From: Patescibacteria group bacterium
GTDB taxonomy: Bacteria > Patescibacteriota > 4484-211
NCBI GenBank assembly: GCA_018818265.1
Contig: JAHISN010000064.1
Span: 1-34,222 of the forward strand
Length of the DNA: 34,222 bases
Reading direction: 5' to 3'
This document shows, piece by piece, positions 27,506-34,222 of this stretch. The notes under the pieces were generated by a model. It was not told the origin of the DNA, did not search any database, and worked only from the letters and a program-made list of their open reading frames with translations. Each line of letters opens with the position of its first letter. Position 1 is the first letter of the stretch. The translations under genes and the position numbers were made by a program.

Positions 27506-28372
27506 CTACTCTGCTAATTCATATTTTCCAGTTTTTGGATTGAAAGAACGTGTCTGTTTTGAGATCTCTGGGTCATAGACATTAATTGCATGTCGACAGT
27601 TAGGATGAAACAACCCGCTCTCTTCTGCCTCAGTCAAAGTTGGGTATCCCTTGGTATTTCCAGTCAAAGATAAAATCTTAGATTGCCATGGGGCACATAA
27701 AGGACAACTACTTGGATGACTAGACACTTGTACTAGATCATATTTATTCTCAACTACCCTATTAATTAACCCTCTATTGCGTGCTTCGGCGGTCTTTGTC
27801 CTAATTAACATGTCCGTGTACCTGTCCAGTGTCCATTTCCTCCCACCTTTATCTATTAAAGAAGCCAACCCTTGATCTTTAAGATATCCGTTTATGTAAG
27901 CACGAATTGCCTTTGTTGCTTCACCGCTTATCGCCCCCTCCGCCATTCTCATTTTAATTTCTTCTTTAACGGCCTTGTTTAGTAACATCTCAGCATTCCT
28001 TTTTACCCCAGTTATTCCACCAGCAAAAGCCTTAGAAGTATCGTCAATTAAATTTATAATAGCCTCTTGATGGAGAAGGTTAAACTGCATGTCGCCAATC
28101 AATTCAACCCCAAAGCTTTTTAGTTGCCTGTCTGCTTGATTAAAGCCTATTTTGTAATTGTTAGGGATTTCTTTTTCCAAAAAGTCTTGAACGTCCGCAC
28201 CCAACTTAGTTAATATTATCTCAATCTGGCTCAAAATAGATCTTCTGTTGTAAATACCGAAATCAGTGGCGGTGGATATCTCCAAGACAATCTTTTTATA
28301 TGCCCGCTTATAAAGCTTAATGATCTTGTTAATGTCTCTGTCTGGTAGACCAACCTCAATAGGGAAGAGCAT
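27506..28372 (-). CDS. Minor head protein (Mu F-like/minor capsid)
   Basis: 288 aa; SSHPSSCPLCAPWQSKILSLTGNTKGYPTLTEAEESGLFHPNCRHAINVY. Confidence 0.85.
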   Translation of the reverse strand: MLFPIEVGLPDRDINKIIKLYKRAYKKIVLEISTATDFGIYNRRSILSQIEIILTKLGADVQDFLEKEIPNNYKIGFNQADRQLKSFGVELIGDMQFNLLHQEAIINLIDDTSKAFAGGITGVKRNAEMLLNKAVKEEIKMRMAEGAISGEATKAIRAYINGYLKDQGLASLIDKGGRKWTLDRYTDMLIRTKTAEARNRGLINRVVENKYDLVQVSSHPSSCPLCAPWQSKILSLTGNTKGYPTLTEAEESGLFHPNCRHAINVYDPEISKQTRSFNPKTGKYELAE

Positions 28373-29853
28373 TATTTACCTCCCTGTTTTTCCGCCTTTT
28401 TCTTCAGATCTTTAACTTGGTTAAAGGGATTGTTTTTCATATCAAAGCCATTGGTGGGCATTTCAATTGCCTTTTCATCCTTAATCTTTTTGGCCTTTTC
28501 TACTGCTGTGTCCCTGTCCACACCGTCAATTTTCATAATAGCGTCTTCAATTGTCTCCGTGCCTCCGTCTATTCTGGCGTTCTCGTTTTCAATTAATTCA
28601 GTCTCATCAGCAGGAATACCATCAGCCCATACAATCTCGGGTATGACTGGTTCGCCACTAAAGGCAACTCCACCAGCCTTCAATCCCCATGCTTTGGCCA
28701 ACATCATGCTTCGATAGATAATTTCTTTAATTGCATTATCGTAATAAAGTCTCTTTCTTGCGGTCTTAGCGATGGTTCTTAACATCTTATACTTTAAAGC
28801 TCTACCGCTGTCAGACTGCCCCTTGCCCATGCCTAGGATATCTGGGGAAATTTCAGATGTCATCATCAAGAGCTCAACCATCTTGTCAATCTCATTAAAC
28901 GCATTCTCTAATGAGGCGTCCCAAACAACATATTCTGGCTTACCGTCGTTTGCGTCTTGTACTTCTACCACACCCAAACTACCCTTTTTTACTTTTCCCT
29001 TCTCGTCTAGGATTCCAGTTGGGACAACAAGTAACGGATCACTGTGTTTGTCTAAAATGTTATCAATCTTTGAAATACGGTTGTTAATAGCAAAGAACAG
29101 GGTATCAAGATCATAGAAGTCACTGATTCCCCAGAACCTACTCACCGTCTTCCAGTTGGGAATATGAACTACCAGTTGGCGATTAATTTTTGTATCTTCA
29201 AAAGGTTTGGTTGTGGTGTCGCCTATCTCAGAAAAAGGAACTTTCTCGACTACCTTGTCCCCCTCCATTCTCCATAGCTCGTTTACAATCTTTTTAGGAA
29301 GGTGTATCTCTTTCCGTAGGTACTTTTTTGGCTTATTATCTTTATCAATAAAATCTATAATCCAACACAATTCTTTTACTTCTGGGTCTTCGTCAATGTT
29401 ACTTAGGTTTATCTTCGGAAAATATATAGATGGTGGTAAATTCGACAAAATAATAGAACTATCTTCATCACCAGCCATCCTTTTACCAATCCTCAATTTA
29501 AACAAAATATCACCTAGGTAAGAATTAGATAAGGCGCTCTCGTATAATATTTGATTTAGTTTGTTTTCTTGGACAAATGAATCAAGCCAGTTTTGTTGCT
29601 CTTCACTCTCGACCTTTAATTTAATTGGCTCTGAAAAAAGCATGTCGGCAATGACTTTAGAAATTAATCCTGCGAAATTGGCCTTAACATAGCGAATCTT
29701 TGCATAAGCCTTGTTAAAATCCTTGTTGTTGTCAATTGCAATATTAAAGGCTGTAAAATGGTCGCCCATGAAAAGCTTTTCGTAATAGTCGTAACCACTT
29801 AGTCTCGGTTTATCACTCGTCTTAGGAAAAAGTACTTCTGATGTTTCTGCCAT
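28372..29853 (-). CDS. Portal protein (SPP1 gp6-like)
   Basis: 493 aa; position between TerL and MuF; SGRALKYKMLRTIAKTARKRLYY typical of portals. Confidence 0.85.
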   Translation of the reverse strand: MAETSEVLFPKTSDKPRLSGYDYYEKLFMGDHFTAFNIAIDNNKDFNKAYAKIRYVKANFAGLISKVIADMLFSEPIKLKVESEEQQNWLDSFVQENKLNQILYESALSNSYLGDILFKLRIGKRMAGDEDSSIILSNLPPSIYFPKINLSNIDEDPEVKELCWIIDFIDKDNKPKKYLRKEIHLPKKIVNELWRMEGDKVVEKVPFSEIGDTTTKPFEDTKINRQLVVHIPNWKTVSRFWGISDFYDLDTLFFAINNRISKIDNILDKHSDPLLVVPTGILDEKGKVKKGSLGVVEVQDANDGKPEYVVWDASLENAFNEIDKMVELLMMTSEISPDILGMGKGQSDSGRALKYKMLRTIAKTARKRLYYDNAIKEIIYRSMMLAKAWGLKAGGVAFSGEPVIPEIVWADGIPADETELIENENARIDGGTETIEDAIMKIDGVDRDTAVEKAKKIKDEKAIEMPTNGFDMKNNPFNQVKDLKKKAEKQGGK

Positions 29854-29883
29854 ATTATTATTTTACTATAAATCTTGTGTTAA

Positions 29884-31425
29884 TTATAAACCAGTATTGT
29901 TAGATTCCCAAGTTCTAGCGGGCTCTTTGTAGTGTTTAATCATTTGTAACGCTATAAATCCTGCAAATAACCTATCGTCATGTTTACCGTCAGCATGCTC
30001 TCTCTTTCCGTTTTCTTTTTTTACAAATGTCTTCATTTCCCCAAGAGTACCAGTTGAGTTAATTGTCAAAGTATCCTCTTCAAAAGCAATAATAAACTCG
30101 TCGATCATCACATCTCTGGTCTTAGAATTGGTATTCCAACCAATCTTCTTGGTCTTTTTGGCAGTCTTTTCGTCTATTGTGGTAGTAAAGAAGTAGTTAT
30201 CATAAATCTTTGAAAGAAAAAGAATACAGGTCAACATGTTGTTTTCAACCCCTACATAAGCCTTATTGTAATAATCTCCTGCAAGTTTAGCCAAATCTGC
30301 TAATTCATCTGGTCTTATCTTTCCATAGAACTGTGCCACTTGGAATCTTGTATCTTTATCCCAAACGTCAATACATGAGGCGTCTGCACCTTCTCCATCA
30401 CTTGGATCTACCCCTATTACATACTTATGTCCAATTATGACATTCTGCCAAACAATAAACCCTTTAGATTGTAGCGTCGGTATTCCACCCAATAATTGAG
30501 GGTTCGGCTTGGTGGCTTCAACCTTTTCAGTATCGAATACGTTACCAGCACCACTCTGAAAAGCCTCTAAAACAGTGATTGGGTATTCTTGCTTAAATAA
30601 CTGTTCACCAGTTAGTCCCAATAAACCTTTGTCGCTTCTCATTAACTCCTTCATCTTCCACCTTCTCCAAAGCAGTTGACCTTCTGTTAAGTTGTACCTG
30701 ACTTGGATCTCCGTTTCATACTGACTCTTCTCCCCACACTCCCCGCTTAAAGTGTATTCTGGGTTTTCATACCAAGCATAAAAAAATGCCCGATAGTCTA
30801 AAGGTGTTGGATGTGGATTGGTTCTAGCTTCTTCATAAACATCATAAAACTCATCAAAACCATTACCTGTTGTTTCCTCGCTTATTCTTCCAGATAATGG
30901 CACTGCTTGCTTAGAACCAGCATTCAACTCTTGACGATCTTTTATGTAGGCGCTCTCGGTTATATGTAGATTCTGAACAGTACCAGACCTTAGCTTCAAT
31001 GCCACATAGATTGATGAGTCCAACTGCTCACCATCAAACCTAAACGTGAAGTCGTACTGCCGTTTAGTGTCTGTTTTTGTTTTGGGTTTTAGAAACTCTG
31101 GTAAGTTTGTATAAGCTCTTTTCACAATATCAAAGATCTTATCCACGGCCTCTCTCTCATGGCCTAGAATAGCGCAAGTAGTACCCTTAACCCACAATGC
31201 CTCGTCTAATAAATCAATGCAATAAAAAGTAGTAAACCCAAACTGCCTCGCTTTAAGTACAAGTGTTCTGGTAAAGTCTTTCCTATCGACCGCATGTTTA
31301 AGCTGTACTGTATTCGGCTTAAAGGTTACTAACTCCCCCTCCTTGTTCTTTATCTTGTAGAGATGGGTCATTCTCCACCCCTTGTTTTGAAGTTTCTTCA
31401 ATAAGGTCTTTTGCCAAATCTCCAT
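29884..31425 (-). CDS. terL: Terminase large subunit
   Basis: 513 aa; LKARQFGFTTFYCIDLLDEAL (Walker A-like), YVIGVDPSDGEGADASCIDVWD (nuclease Asp), KHDDRLFAGFIALQM. Met19 (31371) is an alternative start. Confidence 0.88.
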   Translation of the reverse strand: MEIWQKTLLKKLQNKGWRMTHLYKIKNKEGELVTFKPNTVQLKHAVDRKDFTRTLVLKARQFGFTTFYCIDLLDEALWVKGTTCAILGHEREAVDKIFDIVKRAYTNLPEFLKPKTKTDTKRQYDFTFRFDGEQLDSSIYVALKLRSGTVQNLHITESAYIKDRQELNAGSKQAVPLSGRISEETTGNGFDEFYDVYEEARTNPHPTPLDYRAFFYAWYENPEYTLSGECGEKSQYETEIQVRYNLTEGQLLWRRWKMKELMRSDKGLLGLTGEQLFKQEYPITVLEAFQSGAGNVFDTEKVEATKPNPQLLGGIPTLQSKGFIVWQNVIIGHKYVIGVDPSDGEGADASCIDVWDKDTRFQVAQFYGKIRPDELADLAKLAGDYYNKAYVGVENNMLTCILFLSKIYDNYFFTTTIDEKTAKKTKKIGWNTNSKTRDVMIDEFIIAFEEDTLTINSTGTLGEMKTFVKKENGKREHADGKHDDRLFAGFIALQMIKHYKEPARTWESNNTGL

Positions 31426-31882
31426 AATTTGTTTTTAAATCTTCTAAATTAGTAGGTAATAAACTCACACCACTTGCGCCAGTCAGTTCACTTCTAACCG
31501 CAAATTCCTCTTTCTTCTTTCGTTCTAAATACCATCTTGCATTTTCCGCTGAATCCAAATTTGAGAAAACAGTTTGCCTTGCCTTTAATGTTGGGTTTTG
31601 TTTCCATTCTTCTTTTAGCTCCAAAAATTCTGGGTAGTCTATTTGAAAGGCATATAAAGAACTTTTGCCTATATTAGCCCAAAAACACGCTTCTTCGTCC
31701 GTAGAACCTATGATAAAAGCTTCATATAATTTACGGAGTACAGACGTGTCGATTATTTTAGGTCTTCCAACCTGTGGTTTTGACTTGTTTTCTGTCTTTA
31801 ATAATGCTTTAAAGATATCAGTGTCTTCTAACCGATTTAGTCCTTTGTCTTTGGCTTCTTGTAGTTCTTTTGGTGCTGTCAT
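31319..31882 (-). CDS. terS: Terminase small subunit
   Basis: 187 aa; helix-turn-helix-like FIIGSTDEEACFWANIGKSSLYAFQIDYPEFLELKE; immediately upstream of TerL. Confidence 0.75.
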   Translation of the reverse strand: MTAPKELQEAKDKGLNRLEDTDIFKALLKTENKSKPQVGRPKIIDTSVLRKLYEAFIIGSTDEEACFWANIGKSSLYAFQIDYPEFLELKEEWKQNPTLKARQTVFSNLDSAENARWYLERKKKEEFAVRSELTGASGVSLLPTNLEDLKTNYGDLAKDLIEETSKQGVENDPSLQDKEQGGGVSNL

Positions 31883-31904
31883 AATTTATTTTACATTAAT
31901 AAGT

Positions 31905-31972
31905 GGACGTGTCGACATTGAAGCCGAGTTCCTAGTCAGTTATTCCACTGACTGGCTAGACCTTTCACGCCC
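31905..31972 (-). other. Multi-stem, tRNA-like structured intergenic element upstream of TerS
   Basis: Closing stem GGGCGTG/CACGTCC (31966-31972 with 31905-31911), contiguous arm TCGGC-TTCAAT-GTCGA (31912-31927), central hairpin AGTCAGT-GGAATA-ACTGACT (31934-31953), mini-stem GGT/GCC. Confidence 0.6.
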
Positions 31973-32152
31973 CTAATTACTAGAAGGGATTTGCCCAAAC
32001 TTCTCTCTTTCCTTTTGTCTTAAAATACGACACTGCTTACATCTTTTGGGCGGGAGATATCCTTTACTCTCGTAAAAGTCTTGATCTCTAATTGAGAACA
32101 AAAATTTCTCCCCACAAGCGCAGGTTAGCCATATATCTTCTTTATCTTTCAT
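31973..32152 (-). CDS. zf-trcl-like zinc-ribbon protein (MKDKEDIWLTCACGEKFLFSIRDQDFYESKGYLPPKRCKQCRILRQKEREKFGQIPSSN)
   Basis: Manual translation, 59 aa; CxCGxxFxFSxxDQxFYxxKG...P.RCxxCRxxR pattern; below the ORF track cutoff. Confidence 0.75.
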   Translation of the reverse strand: MKDKEDIWLTCACGEKFLFSIRDQDFYESKGYLPPKRCKQCRILRQKEREKFGQIPSSN

Positions 32153-32173
32153 TTTTTTTATATAATTTAACTA

Positions 32174-32527
32174 TTACATTATAACCATTTTACATTCTCT
32201 TTGTAAAGAGCTTAATATCAAATTATAGTCTCCAAAAAAGCATTGCTTTGATTTTTTTCTTAATGACTCGTACCATTCAACCCCTCTAGTGTCTATTAGC
32301 CACTGCTTAAATTCGTTTGGAGATCTATGAGCCGAAAAGTCTCCGCCCGTGTGGTGCTCTAAACACAAACAGATACCATTGTTTAAATCCCATCTTACCG
32401 TTTGGTTTATACGCCCAAAAATATGATGTGGGGCTAAACTATAAGTTGACCCACAATATTCGCACCTTTCATTGCCTCTTTTTATAACTAATTTTGACCA
32501 AAGAACATCAAGGCTTTTTTTATTCAT
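32174..32527 (-). CDS. HNH endonuclease-like/NinG-like protein
   Basis: 117 aa; CEYCGSTYSLAPHHIFGR...WDLNNGICLCLEHH...AHRSPNEFKQWL. Confidence 0.7.
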   Translation of the reverse strand: MNKKSLDVLWSKLVIKRGNERCEYCGSTYSLAPHHIFGRINQTVRWDLNNGICLCLEHHTGGDFSAHRSPNEFKQWLIDTRGVEWYESLRKKSKQCFFGDYNLILSSLQRECKMVIM

Positions 32528-32793
32528 CTTAAAATGACACTAGAGAGACTCTCTTTGGCGATAGTAACTAAAACCATCTTGTGAGTGTCAATTGTTAATA
32601 GATAACCGCTGTGCCAGAAATATCTGACCCCATCTTGGTTCTTTCCGTACTTTTCCTTTTTATATCTCTTTCTATATATTGGCACTTTCACCTCTCTAGC
32701 CAATTTCCACATACGTTCCAGCATGGCAACACTTATAGTGTTTTCTTTCATCCTCTGCTGGGCGTGAGTTGATATAACTAACGGTCTTCTCAT
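32524..32793 (-). CDS. DUF4258-like small protein
   Basis: 89 aa; ISTHAQQRMKENTISVAMLERMW...YLLTIDTHKMVLVTI. Confidence 0.5.
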   Translation of the reverse strand: MRRPLVISTHAQQRMKENTISVAMLERMWKLAREVKVPIYRKRYKKEKYGKNQDGVRYFWHSGYLLTIDTHKMVLVTIAKESLSSVILR

Positions 32794-33806
32794 TTTAGTT
32801 GATTTATATTATTTTCCACCATCTTTTCGACCAATTTTTTAAAATCAACGTCGGTTTTCCAGCCGATTGATTTTATTTTAGTTGGATCACCTAACAACGA
32901 ACAGGTATCTTTTCTGACAAATCTTGGATCTACGTAAATATACTTTTCCCAATCTTCTATACCAACAAACTTAAATGCTGTTTGTACCAGTTCCCTAATT
33001 GAATGTTGTTCGCCTGTTGCAATAACAAAATCATCTGGCATGTTTAATTGAAGCAACATCCACATTCCCCTAACGTAGTCTGGGGAATACCCCCAATCTC
33101 TTTTAGCGTCCAAGTTTCCCAAACTTATCTTTCCGTCCTTGACTAGTGGTTCATTTTCTTCGTTCAAGGCTGGTGACTCCTTCATACCCAAGCTTATGCA
33201 AGCTACTCCATAGCAGATTTTTTGAGTAACAAATTGAAGACCCCTTCTTTCGCTTTCGTGATTAAATAATATTCCACAAGCAACAAATAAACCCTTGTTT
33301 CTGTAAATATGCGCCATTTGGTGCGCATACATTTTTGAAACCGCATAAGGGTTGCTTGGATTAAACTGTGTTGTTTCCCTTTGAGGACTTTCAAACGCAT
33401 TGCCAAACATTTCGCTTGTAGAGGCTTGATATACCCTCGTTTGTGGGGAATATATGGACACTGCTTCAAAAAGCCTGTGACTACCCAAGGCGTTCACGTC
33501 AGTGGTAAGAAAAGGTTGCTTAAAGCTTTCCGCAGGACTTGATTGCGCCGCTAAATTATAAATTTCATCGAACTGTCCGTCTTTTACTATCTTTACTATA
33601 CTGGTAATATCTGTCATGTCGCCATAAATTAAATTTACTGACCCAAGAAGGTGTTTTATGTTTTGATAATTTGGACAACTAAGCCTTCTAACCATTCCAT
33701 ATACCTCGTATCCTTTATCTAAGAGAAACTCCATTAAATAAGAACCATCTTGCCCATTACATCCAGTAACTAGTGCTTTTTTTCTTTCTTGACTGTTTTT
33801 TTTCAT
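32790..33806 (-). CDS. gmd: GDP-mannose 4,6-dehydratase-like protein
   Basis: 338 aa; ALVTGCNGQDGSYLMEFLLDKGYEVYGMVRR, YNLAAQSSPAESFKQP, ASTSEMFG, NPYAVSKMYAHQM, LFNHESERRG. Confidence 0.85.
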   Translation of the reverse strand: MKKNSQERKKALVTGCNGQDGSYLMEFLLDKGYEVYGMVRRLSCPNYQNIKHLLGSVNLIYGDMTDITSIVKIVKDGQFDEIYNLAAQSSPAESFKQPFLTTDVNALGSHRLFEAVSIYSPQTRVYQASTSEMFGNAFESPQRETTQFNPSNPYAVSKMYAHQMAHIYRNKGLFVACGILFNHESERRGLQFVTQKICYGVACISLGMKESPALNEENEPLVKDGKISLGNLDAKRDWGYSPDYVRGMWMLLQLNMPDDFVIATGEQHSIRELVQTAFKFVGIEDWEKYIYVDPRFVRKDTCSLLGDPTKIKSIGWKTDVDFKKLVEKMVENNINQLK

Positions 33807-33886
33807 AGTTTTTTAATCATAGTAATAAATAACAAAAATAAACCCATAAGAAAAACACTCAATACTATTGCTGTTGGATAATCCAT
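33803..33886 (-). CDS. 27-aa TM micropeptide (MDYPTAIVLSVFLMGLFLLFITMIKKL)
   Basis: Manual translation; strong SD AAAGGAGAAAATAA-ATG; TGA overlaps the gmd ATG. Confidence 0.5.
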   Translation of the reverse strand: MDYPTAIVLSVFLMGLFLLFITMIKKL

Positions 33887-33949
33887 TTATTTTCTCCTTT
33901 TTTTAATTATTAATTTTATCTTTTCTTCTACTGTGTCTGATTTAGTCAT
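33887..33949 (-). CDS. 20-aa ORF (MTKSDTVEEKIKLIIKKRRK)
   Basis: Manual translation; GGAGGAGAAGAA-ATG SD; ATGA overlap with the upstream gene. Confidence 0.35.
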   Translation of the reverse strand: MTKSDTVEEKIKLIIKKRRK

Positions 33950-34098
33950 TTCTTCTCCTCCATAATCTTTTGAAGTTCTTTACGGATGGCTAAACCATCA
34001 GCTAATCCCTTGGTTATTGGAATTGTGGGTATTAGTCTGGTTATTGCTAGTTTAATTTCCATTAACTCTTCTCGGTCATTGGTTAGTTTAGTTTTCAT
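33946..34098 (-). CDS. 50-aa small protein (MKTKLTNDREELMEIKLAITRLIPTIPITKGLADGLAIRKELQKIMEEKK)
   Basis: Manual translation; strong SD AAAGGAGGAAAA-ATG; overlapping stop/start with neighbours. Confidence 0.55.
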   Translation of the reverse strand: MKTKLTNDREELMEIKLAITRLIPTIPITKGLADGLAIRKELQKIMEEKK

Positions 34099-34222
34099 TT
34101 TTCCTCCTTTCTCTGCTTGATGGTTTGACGCACTTTGTCAAACAAGTCTTGTGGAAAAAACTTACTATCAGCATCACTATTATTGTCTTTATCTCTTTTC
34201 CAATATTTCATATCATCATCTA
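34095..34222 (-). CDS. Partial CDS at right edge (...DDDMKYWKRDKDNNSDADSKFFPQDLFDKVRQTIKQRKEEK)
   Basis: Open frame from the window edge; stop overlaps the next ATG. Confidence 0.45.
   Translation of the reverse strand, partial: DDDMKYWKRDKDNNSDADSKFFPQDLFDKVRQTIKQRKEEK

Noticed and set aside
26294-29521. Plus-strand ORFs opposite MCP, scaffold and portal genes (including 189 aa at 26859-27428)
   Set aside because: Antisense of Lys/Glu-rich coding sequence yields Ser/Phe-rich frames; no independent support.
31905-31972. Bona fide tRNA gene
   Set aside because: D-arm is only a 3-bp/3-nt hairpin, the anticodon stem leaves a 6-nt loop, and the T-loop is 6 nt, so it is reported only as a tRNA-like element.
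1-34222. Integrase, transposase, IS ends, toxin-antitoxin or anti-phage defence system
   Set aside because: No ORF shows recognisable recombinase/transposase or defence motifs; the DUF4258-like ORF alone is not enough to call a toxin-antitoxin pair.
1-34222. Terminal direct repeats or circular overlap between window ends
   Set aside because: No shared sequence was noticed between the first and last few hundred bases by eye; window edges cut genes, so genome ends cannot be judged.

Overview
The window is a phage or provirus late region of about 34 kb. All credible genes are on the minus strand, so the reading order is from the right end to the left. In transcription order it holds: small ORFs, a GDP-mannose 4,6-dehydratase-like gene, a DUF4258-like protein, an HNH protein and a zinc-ribbon protein; TerS, TerL, portal, Mu-F/minor head protein, scaffold and P22-like major capsid protein; an intrinsic terminator; a roughly 12-kb island of glycosyltransferases, methyltransferases and a sugar-nucleotide dehydrogenase; a 1185-aa LamG-LamG protein with a huge Ser-Pro-Ser repeat tract; connector and tail-completion genes; a Com-like zinc finger; major tail protein; a frameshifted tail assembly chaperone; tape measure; a tail hub protein that also carries an SPS tract; receptor-binding or fibre-like proteins; and a putative lysis module. 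The main hypothesis is a phage-encoded mucin-type O-glycosylation locus. Two glycosyltransferases carry motifs resembling polypeptide GalNAc-transferases (DAHC and WG-x-E-x-W-x-GG-x-H) and lie in one tightly packed gene array with the mucin-like SPS display protein. Other direct sequence observations are a clean -1 slippery heptamer (A AAA AAA G) in the tail chaperone, a perfect TTGACA-N16-TATAAT promoter ahead of scaffold/MCP, a terminator followed at once by a promoter that would make the first glycosyltransferase mRNA leaderless, a tRNA-like multi-stem element upstream of TerS, and an HNH remnant lying in frame directly after a tail gene stop codon. All family calls come from reading motifs by eye; no database search was possible.
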